Below are positions 1 to 5,848 of a stretch of 7,828 nucleotides of DNA, piece by piece. Source of the stretch: VFZS01 sp964353255 (lineage in GTDB: Bacteria; Acidobacteriota; Terriglobia; Bryobacterales; Bryobacteraceae); assembly GCA_964353255.1 (NCBI GenBank), contig CAYGVJ010000192.1, positions 1 through 7,828 of the forward strand, read 5' to 3'. Below the pieces are notes generated by a model that ran no database searches, had not been told where the DNA came from, and worked only from the letters and a program-made list of their open reading frames with translations. Numbering within the stretch: position 1 is the first letter of the stretch; each line of letters starts with the position of its first letter. The translations under genes and the position numbers were made by a program.

Positions 1-149
1 CCGAGGAGCGGCGGCGGCTGGCGGCGCTGGATGGCGGCCTGCTGCTGGCGAACTCGGACCTGAGCGGATTCTCGATCATCGAGGAGGCGCAGTACCGGGG
101 CGTGCGTGCTGCCGAGCGTGCGCTCGAGCGGCTGGGCGGGCGGTCGTGA
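1..149 (+). CDS. C-terminal fragment of an unrecognised protein
   Basis: An open frame enters from the left edge (codons from position 3) and stops at the TGA at 147-149, giving 48 residues that end in RAAERALERLGGRS. The fragment is hydrophilic and probably helical at its end. It has no CXXCH motif and no membrane segment, so it does not look like the NrfH quinol-oxidising partner that often precedes nrfA. I do not recognise the family. A patatin-like C-terminus crossed my mind, but nothing decisive is visible. The stop overlaps the GTG start of the next gene (GTGA), so the two genes are probably co-transcribed and translationally coupled. Confidence 0.6.
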   Translation, partial: EERRRLAALDGGLLLANSDLSGFSIIEEAQYRGVRAAERALERLGGRS

Positions 150-1297
150 AGGGGCTGGCGTATGTGGGACTGGGCGCCGTCGCGGCGGTGGCGGCCTTTC
201 TAGCGGGTCCGTTGGTGCGGCGACAGGCGGAACCGCCTGTCCCACGGGGCGCTTCGTTGGAGCAGCGGTTCCCGGTCCACACCGAGGCATGGAAGCGGGC
301 GGCCGGCGAAGACCTTCGCTGGCGCGAGAAGCGCGGGCACGCCTATTCGCTCAAGGACCGGGACGAGTCTGTGCCGCATGACCCGCGTTGGAAGCGCCTG
401 TTCGCCGGGCGTCCCAAGTTGCGACCGCTGCCCGGCGGCTGCCTGTACTGTCACGGGGGGATCCCGCCGCAAGGCTTTGTAGGGCTCGCCACGCGGTCCT
501 ACTTCGAGGCCCGCCAGTTCGTCAGCCAGCCGATTGGTTGCCTTGATTGCCACGACGGCCAGAGCGTGGCTTTGCGTGTGACGCGGCCGGATTTTGAGCG
601 TCCTGCTCGCAGCCACCAGGAAATGCGCGTGCTGGTCTGCGCGCAGTGTCACACGGAGTATTACTTCGCGCCGGGCAGCAACCAAGTCACGCTACCGTGG
701 TCGAAGGGGCTGAAGGTCGAGGAGATTGAAGCGCACTACGAGACAATCGGCTTCCGCGACTTCGAGCACGCCGAGACGGGGGCGGCGTTGCTGGAGGTGC
801 GGCATCCGCAGTTCGAGTTGTACAGCCAAGGTGTACACGCCCGGAGCGGCGTGGCTTGCGCCGATTGCCACATGCCCTGGCTGCGGCAGGGCGCGGTGAA
901 GATCAGCGACCACCACGTGCGCAGCCCGCTGGACGATCCGCGGCGGTCCTGCCTGGCATGCCACGCGTTCAGCGCCGAGGAAATGAAGGCGCGGGCCAAG
1001 GCCATCCAGGATCGCACCACGGCGCTGCTGGACCGGGCGCTGGCGGCGATTGTGGAGCTGCTTGATGAAGCGCGCGCAGGGGGTGGCTCAGAGGCCGCGC
1101 GCCGGCTCCAGCGCCGCGCGCAGTTCCGCACCGATTTCGTCAACGCCGACGGCTCGAAAGGCTTCCATGCGCCCCAGGAAGCCGCGCGCATTCTGGCCGA
1201 AGCCATCGACTACGCCCGCCAGGGGCAGGTGGCGGCAAGGCGGGCGGCAAACGCCGTGCACGCTGGGCCTGGACATCCGGCCCGATCTGGCCGATAA
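146..1297 (+). CDS. nrfA: Pentaheme cytochrome c nitrite reductase (NrfA family, c552)
   Basis: This protein likely performs the six-electron reduction of nitrite to ammonium outside the cytoplasmic membrane. Residues 4-22 form an N-terminal hydrophobic signal or anchor. Five CXXCH motifs start at Cys99, 132, 165, 238 and 269, in NrfA order and with NrfA-like spacing. Family landmarks are REKRGHAY (60-67), CAQCHTEYYF (165-174; Tyr172 aligns with the active-site Tyr), RHPQFELYSQGVH (219-231; His220 aligns with the active-site His), CADCHMP (238-244), SDHH (254-257) and a GFHAPQEAARILAEAIDYAR tail (339-358). The first heme motif is CLYCH rather than the usual CXXCK. The usual KxQH calcium-site motif reads EVRH (217-220), with Arg in the Gln position, as in the arginine-type, calcium-independent NrfA subclass known from Geobacter lovleyi. 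At 383 residues it is shorter than usual (about 450-520). The GTG start overlaps the upstream stop, and no strong ribosome site is visible. No nrfH is seen in the window. Confidence 0.88.
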   Translation: MKGLAYVGLGAVAAVAAFLAGPLVRRQAEPPVPRGASLEQRFPVHTEAWKRAAGEDLRWREKRGHAYSLKDRDESVPHDPRWKRLFAGRPKLRPLPGGCLYCHGGIPPQGFVGLATRSYFEARQFVSQPIGCLDCHDGQSVALRVTRPDFERPARSHQEMRVLVCAQCHTEYYFAPGSNQVTLPWSKGLKVEEIEAHYETIGFRDFEHAETGAALLEVRHPQFELYSQGVHARSGVACADCHMPWLRQGAVKISDHHVRSPLDDPRRSCLACHAFSAEEMKARAKAIQDRTTALLDRALAAIVELLDEARAGGGSEAARRLQRRAQFRTDFVNADGSKGFHAPQEAARILAEAIDYARQGQVAARRAANAVHAGPGHPARSGR

Positions 1298-1306
1298 TGG
1301 AAGCAA

Positions 1307-1320
1307 TGCGGAATTCCGCA
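1307..1320. repeat. Perfect 14-bp palindrome after nrfA
   Basis: TGCGGAATTCCGCA is its own reverse complement and lies ten bases past the nrfA stop. It could be part of the transcript-end structure or a protein-binding site. Nothing else is visible to assign it. Confidence 0.45.
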
Positions 1321-1326
1321 GGTGGA

Positions 1327-1342
1327 CAGCCCGTAAGGGCTG
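1327..1342 (+). other. Hairpin with GTAA tetraloop (first of two)
   Basis: The stem CAGCCC/GGGCTG encloses the loop GTAA, a GNRA-type tetraloop in RNA. It sits directly before a second hairpin with the same loop and probably belongs to the 3' end structure of the nrfA transcript. Confidence 0.6.
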
Positions 1343-1350
1343 GCGTGAAG

Positions 1351-1377
1351 GCGGCCCCGTAAGGGGCCGTTTCATTT
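1351..1377 (+). terminator. Probable intrinsic terminator after nrfA
   Basis: The stem CGGCCCC (1352-1358) pairs with GGGGCCG (1363-1369) around a GTAA loop and is followed by TTTCATTT. The T-rich side lies downstream on the plus strand, so it would terminate nrfA. The T tract is interrupted by CA, which makes it imperfect. In the opposite direction no T run follows, so it is a poor terminator for the convergent DUF3800 gene. Confidence 0.65.
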
Positions 1378-2200
1378 ATAGCCACTTCTGTCCGTAGCCT
1401 TCGACCTGCCCGGTGCGCTCGTTCACGTTGAATTTCCCACGCACGGCGCGCAGCAGTTCGCGTCCGAAGACGTCGCCAGGTTCGGGAATGACACCCCGTG
1501 CAACGAGCATGGATTGCTTCACGGGATGCGCAAGGATGTCAGCCAACTGCAAACCAGCGATGTTGGCGTGCTTCTTCTCCAGCTTGATGTCGTGGCTAGT
1601 CAGAGCACGCTGAAACTGCTCACGTCCAATGAAGGCGGTGCCGCTCTCATACACCCGGCGGTATGCCTGCTTGAGCTGGATGTCTTCCTCCCTGCCACGG
1701 GACTCGGCCATGACGTCGCCCGTAGCGCTCTTGTAGTTGAGGTATCCGCAGTAGCGCTCCAGCAGAGCCACCAAGCCATAGTGATAGGGGTGGAAAGGAT
1801 CGGAGTACGCCTCCAGTTGGCGCTTCTTGTCGATGACCACGCAGACGACCGTGAACATGGGGCGCCTGATGACTTCCAGCAAGCCGCAGTCAAAGCTTTC
1901 CCGCACCTGTGGCTGGCTCAGAACGCCGAATGCTCCCCTACGGTTGATGATCGCCGAGCGCGTCAGGATGACCGGGTTGTCAGGCCGGGGGCCAAAGATG
2001 GCGCGTTTGAACCTTTCGAGGTCATCGGCGAACGCGGTGTAGTCGGGGTCTTGGCGAAACCAGACACCGAGGAGAGCCAAGAAGCGGTGGGCGGGGTCGT
2101 CGAGCAAGTTGTAGACGTGATCGCCGGACTCGTCGATGTATTGACGGTACCGGCTCTTCTTAGCCTGCTCCACGCATTGCTCATTCTCGCACGCGGGCAC
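1376..2200 (-). CDS. DUF3800 domain protein
   Basis: This is a 274-residue protein of the DUF3800 family, whose biochemical role is unsettled. Visible landmarks are YIDESGD (21-27), VVIDK (121-125), AESRGREED (165-173) and GLQLADILAHP (216-226). The conserved acidic residues Asp23, Asp124, Glu166 and Asp221 would suit a metal-dependent, RNase H-like nuclease fold, but that is inference. I chose the GTG at 2200 because a perfect AGGAGG lies nine bases upstream. An ATG at 2227 gives 283 residues but would read through a remnant of another gene, and a GTG at 2173 gives 265. G+C is visibly lower than in all neighbours, the gene is convergent to nrfA, and its 5' end abuts an NrfA tail remnant. All this points to horizontal acquisition. 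DUF3800 genes often occur in mobile or defence-type contexts, but no partner gene is seen here. Confidence 0.85.
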   Translation of the reverse strand: MPACENEQCVEQAKKSRYRQYIDESGDHVYNLLDDPAHRFLALLGVWFRQDPDYTAFADDLERFKRAIFGPRPDNPVILTRSAIINRRGAFGVLSQPQVRESFDCGLLEVIRRPMFTVVCVVIDKKRQLEAYSDPFHPYHYGLVALLERYCGYLNYKSATGDVMAESRGREEDIQLKQAYRRVYESGTAFIGREQFQRALTSHDIKLEKKHANIAGLQLADILAHPVKQSMLVARGVIPEPGDVFGRELLRAVRGKFNVNERTGQVEGYGQKWL

Positions 2201-2201
2201 C

Positions 2202-2240
2202 GCCGCCCGCCTCCTGGCCGAGGCCATCGACTATGCCCGG
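2202..2240 (+). pseudogene. Remnant of a second NrfA C-terminus
   Basis: Read on the plus strand these codons give AARLLAEAIDYAR, matching AARILAEAIDYAR at the tail of the intact nrfA (codons at 1181-1219). Counted by eye, 33 of 39 bases agree. Five of the six differences fall in third codon positions and the sixth accompanies a conservative Ile/Leu change, so the copies diverged while under protein-level selection and are not a fresh duplication. Upstream similarity fades within a few codons (an HA pair at 2190-2195 may also match). Downstream the frame runs into palindromic DNA without a family-like ending. The remnant overlaps the ribosome-binding region of the minus-strand DUF3800 gene. 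Confidence 0.7.
2210..2215 (-). promoter_or_regulatory. Shine-Dalgarno site for the DUF3800 gene
   Basis: On the minus strand this reads AGGAGG, nine bases before the GTG at 2200. It decides the start chosen for the DUF3800 gene. On the plus strand the same bases belong to the Arg-Leu-Leu codons of the NrfA tail remnant. Confidence 0.5.
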
Positions 2241-2284
2241 AATCCGCCCGCAAGGTCTGGCGCTGCGCGAATGACCCGTGCCAG

Positions 2285-2473
2285 CACAGCCTGGACTGTG
2301 GGAACGGATGTCACCCGCCGGGTGGCCGACGGGGGCGTCGGCCGCGGACCGGGGGTCCGCCCTACCAAGCGGCTCGCTAGGGCGAGCGCCCTCGCCCGCG
2401 TTCGGCCCCCTTGGCCGGCGTTTTCCGGTCCGCGGGGAGCCGACCAGGGGGTCGGCTCGCAGGCCAGGAGGCC
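2285..2473. repeat. Array of perfect hairpins with G-rich loops
   Basis: This non-coding stretch is packed with inverted repeats: CACAG/CTGTG (2285-2300), CACCC/GGGTG (2312-2324), GGCCGAC/GTCGGCC with loop GGGGGC (2324-2343), GCGGACC/GGTCCGC with loop GGG (2344-2360), GCTCGC/GCGAGC (2372-2387), GAGCCGACC/GGTCGGCTC with loop AGGG (2437-2458), and GGCC/GGCC (2462-2473). Three stems share a GAC-type arm and a G-rich loop on the plus strand. Between 2372 and 2396 three mutually exclusive stems can form. An 11-bp inverted pair, CCGCGGACCGG (2342-2352) and its complement (2425-2435), spans the array. Short frames through it are rich in Arg, Gly, Pro and Ala and look spurious. It resembles dispersed intergenic repeats of the REP/BIME kind. 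Confidence 0.65.
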
Positions 2474-2512
2474 CGCCCCACAAAAACTAAATGACATTGG
2501 CCTTTAGGCTGC

Positions 2513-2597
2513 CGGGTCGAGACTCATCCCGACCCGTGCGCCGAGTCGAGACTCGGCGCGGCAGGTTAAGAACCTGCGCCACGGTGCCGAGTCGGCA
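2513..2597. repeat. Second hairpin cluster with short direct repeats
   Basis: Consecutive stems are CGGGTCG/CGACCCG (2513-2536), GCGCCGAGT/ACTCGGCGC with loop CGAG (2538-2559), GCAGGTT/AACCTGC with loop AAG (2561-2577) and TGCC/GGCA (2585-2597). Two short direct repeats link them: GTCGAGACTC at 2516-2525 and 2545-2554, and GCCGAGTCG at 2540-2548 and 2586-2594. No T run follows, so it is not a typical terminator. It could be a REP-type element or a structured RNA. With the preceding array it accounts for most of the gene-free stretch 2241-2663. Confidence 0.6.
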
Positions 2598-2624
2598 GCG
2601 TTATGTCGCGCACCCCGGAGGGGA

Positions 2625-2652
2625 TTCACGCGCGCGCCACAACCGCTACAAT
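2625..2652 (+). promoter_or_regulatory. Candidate sigma70 promoter for pta
   Basis: TTCACG (2625-2630, four of six matches to TTGACA) and TACAAT (2647-2652, five of six matches to TATAAT) are 16 bases apart. The expected transcript start is near 2658-2660, only a few bases before the ATG at 2664. The -10 lies inside a small stem, GCTAC/GTAGC (2645-2659). Confidence 0.5.
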
Positions 2653-2663
2653 AAGTAGCTTCT

Positions 2664-3671
2664 ATGTCCCTGCCCGAGTCGGCGCGCGTGTTCATCGCCG
2701 CCCAGGTCGAGCGGATCCGGCGGTTTCGCGCCAAGAAGAAGATCGTCTTCCCGGAGGGCGGGGATGCGCGCGTGCGGGAGGCGGCCGGGCGGCTGGCTAC
2801 CGAGGGGCTGGTGGAGCCGATCCTGGTCGGCAAGCCGCCGGCCGGCACACCGGCGGGGCTGAGATTCGTCGATCCGGGCTCCTCGCCGCTGCTTCAGAAG
2901 TACGCCGCGCTGTACTACGAGCGCCGCCGGGCGAAGGGCATCACCCAGGTCGAGGCCGCCGAGATGGCCGTGCGGCCGCTGTGGTTCGCGGCGCTGATGG
3001 TGTCTGCGGGCGATGCCGACGGGACGGTGGGCAGCGCGGTGCACACCACCGCCGATACGGTGCGCGCGGACCTACAGTCGATCGACATGCGTCCGGGCTT
3101 CCGCCGGCTCTCCAGCGTCCACATCATGGCCGTCGAGGACCGTAGCTACGGCTGCGACGGGCTGCTGGCTTTTTCCGACGCCGCCATCCTGGTAGACCCG
3201 TCCGCGGTGGAGTTGGCTGAGATCGCCCTCGCCACGGCGCACACGGCTCGCGCGGTGTTCAACACCGAGCCGCGGGTGGCGCTGCTGTCTTTCTCGACCA
3301 AGGGCAGCGCCCGGCACAAGCAGGTGGACAAGGTCCTGGAGGCGCTGCGGTACATCCGCCAGCGCGCCCCGGAGTTGAACGTGGACGGCGAGTTACAGGC
3401 CGACGCGGCGCTGGTGCCCGCGGTCGGGCAGTCGAAGGCGCCGGGCTCGACGGTGGCCGGGCGGGCCAACGTGCTCATCTTCCCGGACCTCAACTCGGCC
3501 AATATCGGCTACAAGCTGGTCGAGCGCCTGGGCAACGGCGCGCTGCTGGCGGTGCTGTTCCAGGGCCTGGCGCGGCCCGCCAACATCGTCTCGCGGGGCT
3601 GCTCGGCCGAGGACGTCTACACCACGGCGGTCATCACCGCGGTGCAGGCGGAGGGCGCCACGGCGCCCTGA
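2664..3671 (+). CDS. pta: Phosphate acetyltransferase (short, single-domain class)
   Basis: This cytoplasmic enzyme interconverts acetyl-CoA plus phosphate and acetyl-phosphate plus CoA. At 335 residues it is the compact form lacking the N-terminal regulatory domain. Family blocks are KKIVFPEGGDARV (25-37), GTVGSAVHTTADTVR (120-134), LLSFSTKGSARH (207-218), DGELQADAA (241-249), VAGRANVLIFPDLNSANIGYK (264-284) and SRGCSAED (310-317). Arg134, Arg288, Ser310, Arg311 and Asp317 align, one residue offset, with active-site residues known from Methanosarcina Pta. Departures from consensus are SANIGYK for GNIGYK, LAVLFQG for the GPILQG block and PANIVSRG for PVNDLSRG. A related phosphate acyltransferase with another acyl preference therefore remains possible. 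The ATG has no Shine-Dalgarno and lies just after a promoter-like -10. No ackA is seen. The next gene starts four bases after the stop. Confidence 0.88.
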   Translation: MSLPESARVFIAAQVERIRRFRAKKKIVFPEGGDARVREAAGRLATEGLVEPILVGKPPAGTPAGLRFVDPGSSPLLQKYAALYYERRRAKGITQVEAAEMAVRPLWFAALMVSAGDADGTVGSAVHTTADTVRADLQSIDMRPGFRRLSSVHIMAVEDRSYGCDGLLAFSDAAILVDPSAVELAEIALATAHTARAVFNTEPRVALLSFSTKGSARHKQVDKVLEALRYIRQRAPELNVDGELQADAALVPAVGQSKAPGSTVAGRANVLIFPDLNSANIGYKLVERLGNGALLAVLFQGLARPANIVSRGCSAEDVYTTAVITAVQAEGATAP

Positions 3672-3675
3672 CGCG

Positions 3676-4611
3676 ATGCTTCCCTTCAAGCTGGTCTACC
3701 ATCCGGGCTACGACCTACACCTGGGTGATCACGTTTTCCCCACGCAGAAGTACCGGCTGGTGTGCGACCGCTTGCTGGGGGAAGAGTTCGCCGAGCCGGG
3801 GGACTTCCTCGAACCGGAGCCGGCCTCGGACGAGGACCTGCTGCTGGTGCATGAGAAGGATTGGATTCGCCGCCTGAAGGCCGGCACGCTGAGCTTCTTG
3901 GATGTCCTCAAGCTCGAACTGCCCTACTCGAGGGAGATGGTGGAGGCTTTCTGGCTGGCTGCCGGCGGCACCACCCTGGCGGCACGGCTGGCCCTGCGCG
4001 ACGGCATAGGCTTCAACCTCGGCGGGGGCTTCCACCATGCCTTCCCGGGGCACGGCGAAGGTTTCTGCGCCATACACGACTTGGCGGTGGCGATCCGGCG
4101 CTTGCAGCGCGAAGGGCTGATCGAGCGCGCGATGGTGGTGGATTGCGACGTGCATCATGGCAACGGCACGGCCGTCATCTTCGCCGGCGACCAGCAGGTT
4201 TTCACGCTCTCGATCCATCAGTTCAACAACTACCCGGGGCACAAGCCCGCCTCCGACATTGACATTCATTTGGACGACGGGACCGGCGACGAGGAATACC
4301 TGGAGCGGCTGCGCGAGGCTTACGTGCCGGCCCTGGCCGAACACCACCCCGAGTTGCTAATGTATGTGGCGGGCGCCGACCCGTATTGCCAGGACCAGTT
4401 GGGCGGGCTGTCGCTGACGCTGGAGGGCCTGAAGGCGCGCGACCGGCTGGTGCTGGAGGAGGCGCTACAGGGGGGGATCCCCGTGGCCATCGTGCTGGCT
4501 GGCGGCTACGCCATCGACCTGGAGGACACGGTCGCCATCCACGTGAACACCGCCCGCGTAGCCTGCGAGGTTCTCGGGCGTGCGGGCTGGGCTGGGAGGG
4601 GTTGCCCATGA
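3676..4611 (+). CDS. Histone deacetylase family protein (AcuC-like)
   Basis: This is a zinc-dependent lysine deacetylase-fold protein, 311 residues long and cytoplasmic. The catalytic pocket is complete: GGGFHHAFPGHGEGF (116-130) with the His120-His121 pair, VVDCDVHHGNGTA (154-166) with zinc ligands Asp158 and His160, AGADPY (232-237) with zinc ligand Asp235, DQLGGLSLT (240-248), and LAGGYA (274-279) with the transition-state Tyr278. Family members deacetylate proteins such as acetyl-CoA synthetase (AcuC of Bacillus) or small acetylated amines, and the substrate cannot be told here. It lies four bases after pta and overlaps the next gene by four bases (ATGA), so the three genes are probably one operon. 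The pairing with Pta suggests control of acetylation driven by acetyl-phosphate; this is inference. Confidence 0.88.
   Translation: MLPFKLVYHPGYDLHLGDHVFPTQKYRLVCDRLLGEEFAEPGDFLEPEPASDEDLLLVHEKDWIRRLKAGTLSFLDVLKLELPYSREMVEAFWLAAGGTTLAARLALRDGIGFNLGGGFHHAFPGHGEGFCAIHDLAVAIRRLQREGLIERAMVVDCDVHHGNGTAVIFAGDQQVFTLSIHQFNNYPGHKPASDIDIHLDDGTGDEEYLERLREAYVPALAEHHPELLMYVAGADPYCQDQLGGLSLTLEGLKARDRLVLEEALQGGIPVAIVLAGGYAIDLEDTVAIHVNTARVACEVLGRAGWAGRGCP
4594..4601 (+). promoter_or_regulatory. Shine-Dalgarno site for the enolase-superfamily gene
   Basis: GGGAGGGG lies six bases before the ATG at 4608 and fixes that start. The same frame stays open upstream to 4386, but that stretch is inside the deacetylase gene and is not a credible N-terminus. 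Confidence 0.7.
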
Positions 4612-5846
4612 GAATATCGGACATCCGTTCGTTCCTGATGTCTTACCCTATGCCGGAGCCGCTGAGGCTGCCGTTCTACGGCGGCGAGCGGACCATCTTC
4701 AAGCGCGACGCGATGCTGATCCGCATCGAGACCGACAACGGGCTGGTCGGTTACGCTCCCGGTCAGGGCAGCGAGAAGGCGCAGCAGGTCATCGAGACAC
4801 AGATCGCTCCGTTCCTGACGGGCCGCACGCTGGCCGAACCGGACGCGCTGCGGGTGCTGTTCATGCAGGGGCCGGGCCAGGATGCGGCGCGGGTCAAGGT
4901 TTACTGCGCGGTCGAGGTGGCGCTCTACGATCTGCTGGGCAAGGCGCTGGGCGTACCGGTCTCGGAACTGCTGGGAGGCCGCGTGCGCGACCGCATGCGG
5001 CTCTACGGCAGCGCAGGCATGTACATGCCTCCTGAGAAGTACGCCGAGGAAGCGGCGGCCATCGCCGGAATGGGATTCCCGGCTTACAAGATGCGGCCCG
5101 CCCTCGGCCCGGAAGACGATCTCAAGACCGTGCGTCTGATGCGCGAGGCGGTTGGTCCGGACGTGGACCTGATGGTGGACGCGCACGCCTGGTGGCGGAT
5201 GGGCGACCGCAGCTACTCGCCGGAGACCATTGAGCGTCTGGCGCGCGAGATGAGCGCCTGGCGCATCGCCTGGCTGGAGGAGCCGCTGCCCCCGGAGGAC
5301 CACGCGGCCTACCGTCGCCTGAAGGAGCGCGACTACGTGCCGCTGGCCAGTGGTGAGCACGAGCCCAGCGACGACAGCTTCCTGGAACTCATCCAGAACC
5401 ATTGCGTGGACTACGTCCAGATGGACCTCGTCTGCCAGGGGGGCTACCCGAGCGGGCGGCTGCTGCTCAGCGAGATTGCCCGCGAGGGGCTGCGCTTTGC
5501 CTTCCACAGTTGGGGAACGGCCCTGGAGGTGGTGGCCGCCGCCCACCTGGGCATCTGCTGGCCGGAGATGGTCGCCGAGTGGCTCGAATACCCGGTCTAC
5601 TCGGAGCCCTCGCGGCCGGGCATGTATCCTTTCCCGCTGGCCGCCGGGATTCTCAAGCACCCGCTGGAGATTCAGAAGGGCGCGCTGGTGGTGCCGCGCG
5701 AGCCGGGACTGGGCGTCGAGGTGGATGAGTCGGTCATCGACCGATACCCTTGGGTTCCGGGCCCCTGGTCCAGTTTCCGGCTGGAGGAGCCGCCGGAGAC
5801 CTGGCACGTGACCTCGGATCACAGCGTGAAGTGGGCGGGGCGGTAG
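4608..5846 (+). CDS. Enolase-superfamily (mandelate racemase/muconate lactonising) protein
   Basis: At 412 residues it has the two-domain layout of the mandelate-racemase-like group, most of which are acid-sugar dehydratases or epimerases acting by metal-assisted proton abstraction alpha to a carboxylate. The N-terminal capping domain (about 1-125) includes VKVYCAVEVALYDLLGKALG (96-115). In the barrel, Lys161-Met162-Arg163 occupies the KxK position. Metal ligands are likely Asp191 (VDAHAWW), Glu224 or Glu225 (WLEEP) and Glu250 (ASGEH). Asp273 (VQMD) and His300 (FHSWG) look like the His-Asp base dyad. The KxR and DAH variants mean the substrate cannot be read from the motifs, and I assign none. 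A tail of about 35 residues rich in Trp and Pro ends the protein. The start overlaps the deacetylase stop and has a strong Shine-Dalgarno. It is probably the last gene of the pta operon. Confidence 0.85.
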   Translation: MRISDIRSFLMSYPMPEPLRLPFYGGERTIFKRDAMLIRIETDNGLVGYAPGQGSEKAQQVIETQIAPFLTGRTLAEPDALRVLFMQGPGQDAARVKVYCAVEVALYDLLGKALGVPVSELLGGRVRDRMRLYGSAGMYMPPEKYAEEAAAIAGMGFPAYKMRPALGPEDDLKTVRLMREAVGPDVDLMVDAHAWWRMGDRSYSPETIERLAREMSAWRIAWLEEPLPPEDHAAYRRLKERDYVPLASGEHEPSDDSFLELIQNHCVDYVQMDLVCQGGYPSGRLLLSEIAREGLRFAFHSWGTALEVVAAAHLGICWPEMVAEWLEYPVYSEPSRPGMYPFPLAAGILKHPLEIQKGALVVPREPGLGVEVDESVIDRYPWVPGPWSSFRLEEPPETWHVTSDHSVKWAGR

Positions 5847-5848
5847 GA

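Noticed and set aside
1514..2380. Long plus-strand open frame opposite the DUF3800 gene
   Set aside because: It is antisense to a protein with clear family motifs, has no recognisable motif of its own and continues into the hairpin array.
2271..2507. Small Arg/Gly/Pro-rich open frames on both strands in the intergenic region
   Set aside because: They translate through perfect hairpins and show no protein motif; the region is better explained as repeat DNA.
2285..2597. Possible CRISPR array
   Set aside because: The repeats are not uniform in sequence or spacing, there are no spacers of constant length and no cas genes are nearby.
2513..2597. Possible tRNA gene, given several adjacent stems
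   Set aside because: No acceptor stem, anticodon arm or T-loop consensus can be laid out on these hairpins.
4386..4607. N-terminal extension of the enolase-superfamily protein
   Set aside because: It lies inside the deacetylase gene, is Gly/Arg-rich, and a strong ribosome site supports the start at 4608.
4506..5822. Long minus-strand open frame (438 codons) opposite the enolase-superfamily gene
   Set aside because: It is a high-G+C shadow frame; the plus strand carries conserved catalytic motifs and a Shine-Dalgarno site.
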